The notes under the pieces are model-generated. The model had not been told where the DNA came from. It did no database searches and saw only the letters and a list, made by a program, of their open reading frames with translations. Positions 1 to 5,077 of a stretch of DNA of 7,948 bases are shown one piece after another. Source of the stretch: an uncultured Collinsella sp. (GTDB lineage: Bacteria > Actinomycetota > Coriobacteriia > Coriobacteriales > Coriobacteriaceae); NCBI GenBank assembly GCA_902468045.1, contig CABQXG010000050.1, positions 1-7,948 of the forward strand, read 5' to 3'. The position numbers were made by a program, and so were the translations under genes. Numbering within the stretch: the stretch's first letter is position 1; each line of letters opens with the position of its first letter.

Positions 1-708
1 GATGGAGCCGCAACGGGTACCCATCATCAGGCCGTCGAGCGGCGTGAGGCCCATCGTGGTATCGCGGCACACGCCGTCCTCGATGGCGGCGAGCGAAGCG
101 CCGTTGCCCAGATGGCACGAAAGCAGACGGTGGCAGCGCGAGCCCAGGATCTCCTTGGCCATCATCCACTCGTAGCGGTGGCTCGTACCGTGTGCGCCGT
201 ACTTGCGCACGTGGTACTTGTCGCACACGTCCTTGGGCAGCGCGTAGGTGTAGGCGACCTCGGGCATGGTCATGTGGAACGAGGTATCGAAGACGGCGAC
301 GTTGGGCAGCTCCGGATACTTCTCGCGGCAATACTCGATTGCTGCGGCCTCGCCGTAGTTGTGCAGCGGAGCAAGCGGTGCCACCTCGAGAATCTTGGCC
401 ATAACCTCGTCATCGACAACTGCGGAATCATCGAAGTGCCAGCCGCCCTGAACGATGCGATGCCCAATGCCATCAATCGTAAAGTCGGTCTTCTCGAGCT
501 CCTCGAGCACACGCGCGATAGCCGAACGATGATCCGGGAAGGGGACCTCCTCGGTCTGCTTGGCGCCACCGTTCTCGGAGTGGCCAAAGATGCCCATGTC
601 CGAACCGATACGTTCGCAGTTGCCCTTGGCGAAAACCTCGCGAGTATCGGTATCCAAAAGCTGGTATTTGAGGCTTGAGCTGCCGGCGTTAACAACAAGT
701 ACGTTCAT
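1..708 (-). CDS. ackA: Acetate kinase, first tandem copy (C-terminus cut off by the window edge)
   Basis: Acetate kinase interconverts acetyl phosphate + ADP and acetate + ATP in the cytoplasm, the ATP-yielding step of acetate fermentation. The open frame has 236 codons from ATG at 708 and is still open at base 1; the family is usually about 400 residues, so roughly 40% is missing. It begins MNVLVVNAGSSSLKY, the family N-terminal signature. Residues matching the well-studied Methanosarcina thermophila enzyme are all present: Asn7, Arg84 (GHRIVQGG), His116 (APLHN), Asp141 (FDTSFH), His173 and His177 (HGTSH), and the phosphate-binding HLGNG loop at 199-203. A good Shine-Dalgarno (AAAGGAG, complement of 713-719) sits 4 bases before the start. 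It lies 164 bp downstream of a second acetate kinase, behind a terminator, so it probably has its own promoter. It is about 64% identical to that copy over 236 residues by hand count. This copy has the more canonical active site. Confidence 0.95.
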   Translation of the reverse strand, partial: MNVLVVNAGSSSLKYQLLDTDTREVFAKGNCERIGSDMGIFGHSENGGAKQTEEVPFPDHRSAIARVLEELEKTDFTIDGIGHRIVQGGWHFDDSAVVDDEVMAKILEVAPLAPLHNYGEAAAIEYCREKYPELPNVAVFDTSFHMTMPEVAYTYALPKDVCDKYHVRKYGAHGTSHRYEWMMAKEILGSRCHRLLSCHLGNGASLAAIEDGVCRDTTMGLTPLDGLMMGTRCGSI

Positions 709-760
709 GAGACTCCTTTGCAGTGCAATACGGTCGACGCAGACCCCTTAAGGCGGCCGC

Positions 761-801
761 ATTTTAATAAGAAGTTATCACAACTTGATAAATAGCTATC
801 A
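761..801 (-). promoter_or_regulatory. Candidate promoter/operator region of the first acetate kinase gene
   Basis: The 164-bp gap between the two acetate kinase genes holds an AT-rich island just upstream of the 1-708 gene. On the minus strand a TAAAAT hexamer (complement of 761-766) could be a -10 box; no good -35 is visible. Next to it lie overlapping perfect dyads: TTATCA-N5-TGATAA at 775-791, AAGTT-N5-AACTT at 772-786, and TGATA-N6-TATCA at 786-801. The TATCA/TGATA half-sites start at 776, 786 and 797, about one helical turn apart, as expected for a regulator binding one DNA face. The dyads cover where a -35 would lie, which suggests an operator. The regulator is unknown; the half-sites do not match the Rex or Fnr consensus well. 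Confidence 0.35.
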
Positions 802-824
802 GGCATATCGCCCAACGAGCACAA

Positions 825-868
825 AAGAGGGGCCGAACGGCGCTCGGTCGTCCAGCCCCTCCCCTCTT
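825..868 (-). terminator. Intrinsic terminator after the complete acetate kinase gene
   Basis: Four bases past the stop codon of the 873-2051 gene, the transcript has AAGAGGGG (complement of 861-868), able to pair with CCCCTCTT (complement of 825-832), ending in a run of four U (complement of 823-826). An alternative pairing AGGGGC/GCCCCT (828-833 with 855-860) gives a shorter loop, and a small inner CCGA/TCGG stem can form. The short U-run makes it moderate in strength. It separates the two acetate kinase transcription units. Confidence 0.75.
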
Positions 869-872
869 GCAA

Positions 873-2051
873 TTATTTGCCGTTGACGATGCGCTCGACG
901 TCGGAAGCGATCATGAACTCCTCGTCCGTGGGGATGACGAAAATCTTGACCTTGGAATCCTTGGCGGACAGGCACCAAGCGCCGTCGCCACGCAGGGCAT
1001 TACGGGCGTGATCCATCTTGACGCCCATAAAGGCCAGACGGTCGGCCACGCCAGCGCGGACAGCCGGAGCGTGCTCGCCGATGCCGGCAGTAAAGACCAG
1101 GGTGTCCATACCGCACATAGAAGTAGCCATCTCGGCAGCCTTGGCGGCAATCTTGTAGACAAACATGTCGAAGGCGAGCTGAGCATCGGGGTCACCAGCG
1201 GCGGCGAGCTCCTCGACGTTGCGGCAGTCGTTGGTCTTGCCGCCGGTCACAGCCAAAAGGCCGGACTTCTTGTTCATCATCTCGTCGACCTCGTCGAAGG
1301 TGTAGCCACCCTCGCGCTGCAGGTAGCACACGGTAGCCGGGTCGATGGAGCCGCAGCGGGTGCCCATCATGACGCCGTCGAGCGGGGTGAGGCCCATGGT
1401 GGTGTCCATGCACTTGCCGTCCTCGATGGCGCACAGGGAAGCGCCGGAGCCGATATGGCACACGACGACCTTGCGAGCCTCGCCGTTGGTCATCTCGGCG
1501 ACCTTCTTGGAGATGTAACGGTAGCTGGTGCCGTGGGCGCCGTACTTACGGATGTGCAGCTTGTCGCAAACATCCTTGGGAAGGGCGTAGGTCTTGGCGA
1601 CCTCGGGCATGTTGAAGTGGAAAGCGGTGTCGTAGACCGTAACGTTGGGCAGATCGGGATACTGCTCCAGGCAGTACTCGATAACGTTGGCCTCGGGGTT
1701 GTTGTGCAGCGGCGCCAGCGGGGCGACCTCGCGAATCTTGGCGAGGACGTCCTCGTCGACGAGGGAGGAATCGCCGAAGTACCAGCCACCCTGAACGATA
1801 CGGTGGCCGATGCCCTCGATCTTGACGCCGTTGGCATCAAGGTCCTTCAGGACGACCTCGATGGCGACCTTGTGGTCGGGGAACTCGATGTTCTCGGTCA
1901 CCTTCTTGGAGCCATTGGCGGCATGGGTGAAGGTACCACCGGTAAAGCAGACGCGCTCGCAGGAGCCCTTTGCGGACACCTTATGGGACTTGGTGTCGAT
2001 GACCTGATACTTAAGGGTCGAAGATCCCGCGTTGACGACCAGAACGTTCAT
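873..2051 (-). CDS. ackA: Acetate kinase, second tandem copy (complete)
   Basis: Cytoplasmic acetate kinase of 392 residues, close to the usual family length, with ATG at 2051, a GGGAG Shine-Dalgarno (complement of 2056-2060) and stop TAA. The N-terminal signature MNVLVVNAGSSTLKY and the catalytic set are visible: Asn7, Arg84, His116 (APLHN), Asp141 (YDTAFH), His173, Arg232 (MGTRCGSIDP) and Glu377 (TDEEFMIA). Two active-site motif positions are unusual. HGTSH reads HGTSY (Tyr177), and the phosphate-binding HLGNG loop reads HIGSG (Ser202); the neighbouring copy keeps His and Asn. Both changes are in frame, with no sign of decay. It may have different kinetics or a different phosphoryl partner or short-chain acid substrate; that is inference. 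A propionate or butyrate kinase role is possible, but the sequence is much closer to acetate kinase. No pta gene is adjacent. It is followed by a terminator and has a hairpin upstream. Confidence 0.95.
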   Translation of the reverse strand: MNVLVVNAGSSTLKYQVIDTKSHKVSAKGSCERVCFTGGTFTHAANGSKKVTENIEFPDHKVAIEVVLKDLDANGVKIEGIGHRIVQGGWYFGDSSLVDEDVLAKIREVAPLAPLHNNPEANVIEYCLEQYPDLPNVTVYDTAFHFNMPEVAKTYALPKDVCDKLHIRKYGAHGTSYRYISKKVAEMTNGEARKVVVCHIGSGASLCAIEDGKCMDTTMGLTPLDGVMMGTRCGSIDPATVCYLQREGGYTFDEVDEMMNKKSGLLAVTGGKTNDCRNVEELAAAGDPDAQLAFDMFVYKIAAKAAEMATSMCGMDTLVFTAGIGEHAPAVRAGVADRLAFMGVKMDHARNALRGDGAWCLSAKDSKVKIFVIPTDEEFMIASDVERIVNGK

Positions 2052-2104
2052 GTGTCTCCCTACTAACAGGCGGTGTGGCGCCGCCAGGTTACATACGCTT
2101 CAAT

Positions 2105-2138
2105 AATAAACCCAAACGCCCTCGGGCTCGGGTTTATT
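2105..2138 (-). terminator. Hairpin between the transporter and acetate kinase genes, probable terminator
   Basis: A perfect 9-bp inverted repeat, AATAAACCC (2105-2113) and GGGTTTATT (2130-2138), surrounds 16 bases that contain a further short GCC/GGC stem. It starts 33 bases past the transporter stop codon. On the minus strand the stem ends in an interrupted T-rich stretch (TTTATTATT), so it fits a terminator for the transporter gene. It could also work in the other direction. If a promoter for the downstream acetate kinase lies before it, it would instead be in that gene's leader. Confidence 0.55.
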
Positions 2139-2141
2139 GCG

Positions 2142-2158
2142 TTGATATATAAGTTATC
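2142..2158. promoter_or_regulatory. GATA-rich element upstream of the complete acetate kinase gene
   Basis: TTGATA-N6-TTATC at 2142-2158 resembles TTGATA-N5-CTATC at 785-800, upstream of the other acetate kinase gene. Both sites lie roughly 80-100 bp before their start codons and both are in locally AT-rich DNA. This could be a shared operator. The match is short and AT-rich, so chance is a real alternative. Confidence 0.25.
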
Positions 2159-2171
2159 GGTGCCTAAATAC

Positions 2172-3332
2172 TCATGGCCTTTGACTTGTAAGACGAAATA
2201 GCGCGGGGATATACACCAGGGAAGAAATCCCGAGCGCAACAAGCAATACGACTCGAATGCCCGCAACGCTACTCAGCACAGAGTTGAGCAGATAGAAAAG
2301 AACAGCACCCACCGCCACCATCTGGCTTTGAACCGAAATCAGTGAACATCGCATCGATGAATCGACAGCATTTTGAAAAATTGAGTATTTAATTGGAGCA
2401 AATAACGAGTAGGCGACCGTCTGCAACACATAGAACACGGGCAGCAAATAGACCGGAGTAAAGGGAATCAAAAACAGAGCAGCCAGGGAAAGGCGCACGA
2501 TGCCGCAAATACGCGCAAAACGGCCCTTGTCGACATGAGCAATCACACTGGGCACAATAAGCCCCATGGAGGCCGAGGCAAGAAGCTGGACCGCAATGAT
2601 CACACCCGAAGCGACGGCATTCATTCCGCGACCCGCAAGCAACAGTGAGAAAAAGTCTTCCAGGGCGACGAAAGCAAATGCCTGAGAGCAGTCCATGATG
2701 AACGCTGAACGAAGAATGCCGTTACGCGCAATAGCGGCACCGATCATCTTCGGGCTAATTCCACGCTTAGGTGTCGCTGTAGTGTCCCCTCTTCGCATCT
2801 CAGGAATGCAGACAACGACAACCAACGTCAACACCATTGCGATGATATCTGCCAAAAGACCAATGAGATACGCGCCAGCGGACGAAATGAAACCGCCCAC
2901 ACAAGCGGAGAGGGCATAAGAGGCATAGAAAACAAATCGCTCAACGACATTAAGCCTTACGAGCTGGTCCAGAGAGACGCTGTCAATGTAATTCGCTTCC
3001 ATGGACCCGCTCATACATGCAGCGGCAAAACCTTTGAGAGCAAACGCGCCGATTAAAAGCAGAGGAGAACGGACGAGAAGCAGGGCGGCGTAGTATCCAA
3101 GCATCCCCACGACGCCAACGAGACCACTTGTCTTTCGTCCAAACCTATCGGCAATATAGCCAGTGGGAACTTCAAGGATGAACTTGCTCACTTGATATGC
3201 AATCATCATGCTAGAAATCGCCACCATCGAGAATCCGACGAATTCAAGGTAAACCGTCAGAAAATACAAAATGGTGCTGAAGTTCGACAGAAAAACAAAC
3301 GTCATATAAAGCAAAACCGTACGGTTTTTCAT
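2172..3332 (-). CDS. Major facilitator superfamily transporter
   Basis: A polytopic inner-membrane protein of 386 residues, the usual length for a 12-helix MFS permease. The MFS loop 2-3 signature is clear: EVPTGYIADRFGRKT at residues 54-68, placed after two hydrophobic segments (about 6-28 and 36-53). Many further hydrophobic segments follow, with a charged central loop near 200-215 (PEMRRGDTTATPKRG), as expected between the two six-helix halves. The motif type resembles proton-driven drug or small-molecule exporters, but the substrate cannot be read from sequence. The ATG at 3332 is preferred because GGAGG lies 7 bases upstream; a TTG 24 bases earlier in frame lacks such a site. It follows a LysR-type gene by 119 bp in the same direction, so that regulator probably controls it. 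Three 60-base blocks here (from 2281, 2341 and 3241) count 35-50% G+C against about 62-65% in flanking genes, hinting at acquisition by transfer. Confidence 0.9.
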   Translation of the reverse strand: MKNRTVLLYMTFVFLSNFSTILYFLTVYLEFVGFSMVAISSMMIAYQVSKFILEVPTGYIADRFGRKTSGLVGVVGMLGYYAALLLVRSPLLLIGAFALKGFAAACMSGSMEANYIDSVSLDQLVRLNVVERFVFYASYALSACVGGFISSAGAYLIGLLADIIAMVLTLVVVVCIPEMRRGDTTATPKRGISPKMIGAAIARNGILRSAFIMDCSQAFAFVALEDFFSLLLAGRGMNAVASGVIIAVQLLASASMGLIVPSVIAHVDKGRFARICGIVRLSLAALFLIPFTPVYLLPVFYVLQTVAYSLFAPIKYSIFQNAVDSSMRCSLISVQSQMVAVGAVLFYLLNSVLSSVAGIRVVLLVALGISSLVYIPALFRLTSQRP

Positions 3333-3339
3333 GCTCCGC

Positions 3340-3344
3340 CCTCC
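3340..3344 (-). promoter_or_regulatory. Ribosome binding site that fixes the transporter start
   Basis: GGAGG on the minus strand, 7 bases before the ATG at 3332. It supports MKNRTVLLY as the N-terminus over the upstream in-frame TTG at 3356. Confidence 0.7.
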
Positions 3345-3414
3345 AAGAGTCAACAATCTAAATCGGAATCTTGGAAAAGCATGAGGGCAAAGCCGTCAGT
3401 CATGCGTTACAAGG

Positions 3415-3433
3415 CGTCAACATTCACTTGACG
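3415..3433. promoter_or_regulatory. Perfect dyad in the lysR-transporter spacer, candidate operator
   Basis: CGTCAA (3415-3420) and TTGACG (3428-3433) form a perfect 6-bp inverted repeat around 7 bases, 19 bp in all. It lies in the 119-bp gap just after the LysR-type gene and about 85 bp before the transporter start. LysR-type regulators bind interrupted dyads of about this size upstream of targets, so this is a plausible binding site. The right arm read on the minus strand also gives TTGACG, a good -35 hexamer, but no convincing -10 follows at 16-18 bases. Confidence 0.4.
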
Positions 3434-3437
3434 ACAC

Positions 3438-3453
3438 GAGGCCAAATGGCCTC
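3438..3453 (-). repeat. Small hairpin overlapping the stop codon of the LysR-type gene
   Basis: GAGGCC (3438-3443) and GGCCTC (3448-3453) pair perfectly around a 4-base loop. The stem starts inside the TGA stop codon (complement of 3452-3454). No U-run follows on the minus strand, so it is not a standard intrinsic terminator. It may slow transcription or protect the message end. Confidence 0.45.
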
Positions 3454-4342
3454 ACGAAGCAAGATGACGCAATAGGTGAAGAAATACCGTCTGGTGTCGA
3501 TCGGTCCAGGCATTTTGTCGATAGCAAAAGTAGATGGGCAAGGCTACGTCATGCGAACCTTCAATAGAGTACTCGCTCACTTCCGACCCATCTGATGCGA
3601 GAGAAGAGCCAGAAAAACCCAATATCAATCCCCCGGCTTGAAGAAACTCAGCCTGCGCTCTGTTTCCGTATTCGACGTCGCGGAAGCGGAAATTAACCAG
3701 CTGAGCTTCGGGGCATTGATTGATCGCATTGAGACAGGGCGACAAATTAATGGGAACAGCTAACCTGCCGCCCAGTAACTCACGAACGGTCATAGCACCC
3801 ACAGATTGATGACCCGCTGGGCACGAAAGAACCTTGAGCTCCTTTTCACCCAAGTATTTCGAAGAAAGGACACTGTCCCTTGGTTCCTCAAATGAGATGG
3901 CCGCATCCGAAATGCCAAGCACAAGTGATTCAAAGCATGTAGCCGTTGGCTGATGCCACACATCAAGGTGAATCTGAGGGTGCGAGCTTTCAAACGAGTC
4001 GTACCAGTTTTCGGAAAAAAGACGCCCCCGCCCGTGAAGACAGGGGACGTAAAGACGAAAGTGGCCGTCGGGCGAAACGCCACCGTTCCCCGATTGGGTG
4101 TACTTTTTGAGATCGTCGACTTGTGCCAGGATCACGCGTGCACGACGCGCAAATTCTCTGCCCGCCGGAGACAAAACAGCCTCCCCCGCCGATCGATTGA
4201 GCAAAACGATCTGATACTCAGACTCCAGTTCCTTAATTGCCGACGAGACAGCCTGTGGGCTCACGTGAACGGCGCGAGCCGCTTTGCGCACGCCGCCGTA
4301 GTTCGCTACCGCTTGAAGGTATTCGAGTTGAGAAAACTGCAT
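3452..4342 (-). CDS. LysR-type transcriptional regulator
   Basis: A DNA-binding regulator of 296 residues, typical for the LysR family. The N-terminus has the winged helix-turn-helix: MQFSQLEYLQAVANYGGVRKAARAVHVSPQAVSSAIKELE, with the recognition helix near residues 28-40, then the usual LSPAG turn near 58-62 and a linker helix to about 85. The rest (about 90-296) is the ligand-binding domain, with the typical shallow similarity; its effector is unknown. The ATG at 4342 has GGAG 6 bases upstream. It lies 41 bp after the hinT stop and 119 bp before an MFS transporter in the same direction, whereas LysR genes are more often divergent from their targets. Two blocks (from 3601 and 3841) count about 52% and 45% G+C, while one block near the N-terminal half (from 4021) is about 67%. 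It is probably the local regulator of the transporter. Confidence 0.93.
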   Translation of the reverse strand: MQFSQLEYLQAVANYGGVRKAARAVHVSPQAVSSAIKELESEYQIVLLNRSAGEAVLSPAGREFARRARVILAQVDDLKKYTQSGNGGVSPDGHFRLYVPCLHGRGRLFSENWYDSFESSHPQIHLDVWHQPTATCFESLVLGISDAAISFEEPRDSVLSSKYLGEKELKVLSCPAGHQSVGAMTVRELLGGRLAVPINLSPCLNAINQCPEAQLVNFRFRDVEYGNRAQAEFLQAGGLILGFSGSSLASDGSEVSEYSIEGSHDVALPIYFCYRQNAWTDRHQTVFLHLLRHLAS

Positions 4343-4383
4343 AGGTTACTCCAAAGGCAGCCAAGGCGACGGGCCGTGCGTCC

Positions 4384-4719
4384 TCAGATGAGGTTCTCGC
4401 CCAGGTTCTTGCCGCCGAGGACGTGCATGTGGAAGTGCATGACGGTCTGGCCGGCGTTGACGCCCTTGTTGGAGATGACGCGGAAACCGTCCTCCAAGCC
4501 CTTGGCCTTAGCGACCTCCTGGATGGCGTGAGCCATGGCGCCCATGGTCTCGGCCGGTACGTTGTCGGCGATGTCACTGTAGTGTTTCTTGGGAATCACG
4601 AGCGTATGGACCGGCGCCTGGGGATTGAGGTCGTCGAAGGCGATAACCTGGTCGTCCTCATAGACAACGGTCGAGGGGATCTCGTGGTTGGCAATTTTGC
4701 AGAAGATGCAATCGCACAT
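4384..4719 (-). CDS. hinT: Histidine triad (HIT) nucleotide-binding protein, HinT type
   Basis: A cytoplasmic HIT-superfamily hydrolase of 111 residues. HinT proteins cleave purine nucleoside phosphoramidates and aminoacyl-AMP; they act as dimers through a nucleotidyl-histidine intermediate. The histidine triad H-F-H-M-H-V-L at residues 95-101 carries the expected nucleophile (middle His97). The N-terminal CDCIFCKI and the block LNPQAPVHTLVIPKKHYSDI are characteristic of the HinT branch, and the length fits. ATG at 4719 is chosen because AAAGGA lies 7 bases upstream and the protein then begins right at the conserved MCDCIFCKI; an in-frame TTG 30 bases earlier overlaps a likely promoter. The gene lies 49 bp after xseB, so it may be co-transcribed with xseA-xseB, but a consensus TATAAT in the gap suggests independent expression too. 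G+C is about 65% in a counted block, like the core genes. Confidence 0.93.
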   Translation of the reverse strand: MCDCIFCKIANHEIPSTVVYEDDQVIAFDDLNPQAPVHTLVIPKKHYSDIADNVPAETMGAMAHAIQEVAKAKGLEDGFRVISNKGVNAGQTVMHFHMHVLGGKNLGENLI

Positions 4720-4738
4720 GGTTGGTTCCTTTCTCACA

Positions 4739-4761
4739 GACCAAGGCAATTATATTTGGTC
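4739..4761. repeat. Inverted repeat around the hinT -10 region
   Basis: GACCAA (4739-4744) and TTGGTC (4756-4761) are a perfect 6-bp dyad around 11 AT-rich bases that include TATAAT. It could be an operator over the hinT promoter or a weak hairpin at the end of the xseA-xseB message. No U-run follows. Confidence 0.35.
4749..4754 (-). promoter_or_regulatory. Candidate -10 box of a hinT promoter
   Basis: The minus strand reads TATAAT exactly (complement of 4749-4754), 29 bases before the hinT start codon, which leaves a short leader containing the ribosome binding site. The -35 region (about 4771-4778) has no good match to TTGACA, so the promoter is tentative. Confidence 0.4.
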
Positions 4762-4768
4762 GGGATGG

Positions 4769-5035
4769 TTAGAACGAGAGGTTGTCGTCCGTGTTGGCGG
4801 CTTCGCCGTCGGCGAGCACGTCGTTGCCGTCAACATCCTTCAGGAGCACCGAGACCTTCTGCTCGGCATCGGACAGGCGGGTGCGCAGGCTCTTGAGGAG
4901 CTCTACGCCGCGGGTATAGCTCTCGAGCGACTCCTCGAGCTCCATATCGCCCGACTCCAGGCTGCGAATGATGAGCTCCAGCTCCTGCGAGGCCTGCTTG
5001 TACGTAAGCTGCTCGACCGGGGTCTTCTCTGCCAT
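4769..5035 (-). CDS. xseB: Exodeoxyribonuclease VII small subunit
   Basis: The small subunit of exonuclease VII, a cytoplasmic nuclease that degrades single-stranded DNA from both ends into oligonucleotides in repair and recombination. It has 88 residues (family about 70-90). The core at residues 8-58 matches the family: LTYKQASQELELIIRSLESG, then MELEESLESYTRGVELLKSLRTRLSDAEQKV, the two-helix hairpin by which several XseB chains coat the XseA stalk. The last ~25 residues are acidic and low in complexity (DVDGNDVLADGEAANTDDN). ATG at 5035 is preceded by AGGAAAGGAAA. The upstream xseA stops 42 bp earlier, so the two subunits are almost certainly in one operon. A small CCTTT/AAAGG hairpin overlaps the ribosome binding site. 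Confidence 0.95.
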   Translation of the reverse strand: MAEKTPVEQLTYKQASQELELIIRSLESGDMELEESLESYTRGVELLKSLRTRLSDAEQKVSVLLKDVDGNDVLADGEAANTDDNLSF

Positions 5036-5043
5036 ATCTGTTT

Positions 5044-5056
5044 CCTTTCCTAAAGG
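5044..5056 (-). promoter_or_regulatory. Purine-rich ribosome binding site of xseB within a small hairpin
   Basis: On the minus strand CCTTT and AAAGG pair perfectly around a 3-base loop (AGG) in the 42-bp xseA-xseB gap. The right arm AAAGG and the following AAA form part of the xseB Shine-Dalgarno, about 8 bases before the ATG. The stem is short, so any effect on translation would be modest. Confidence 0.3.
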
Positions 5057-5077
5057 TCTATCACTGTGAAACGAGGT

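Noticed and set aside
112..678. 188-codon plus-strand open frame antisense to the partial acetate kinase
   Set aside because: The minus-strand frame over the same bases carries all acetate kinase motifs and is open through the edge; the plus-strand frame is its shadow.
1..1404. Near-repeat of bases 1-60 and 1345-1404 as a mobile or recombination repeat
   Set aside because: The similarity is explained by the two paralogous acetate kinase genes encoding the same conserved MGLTPLDG-MMGTRCGS block.
867..2066. 399-codon plus-strand open frame lying opposite the whole complete acetate kinase gene
   Set aside because: It is the antisense of a highly conserved gene in high-G+C DNA, where long shadow frames are expected. 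Its translation is Gly/Val/Asp/His-rich with no recognisable domain, and no ribosome binding site was seen.
3333..3356. Upstream TTG start for the transporter (position 3356)
   Set aside because: The ATG at 3332 has GGAGG at ideal spacing and places the first membrane helix at the N-terminus; the TTG would put the ribosome binding site inside the coding region.
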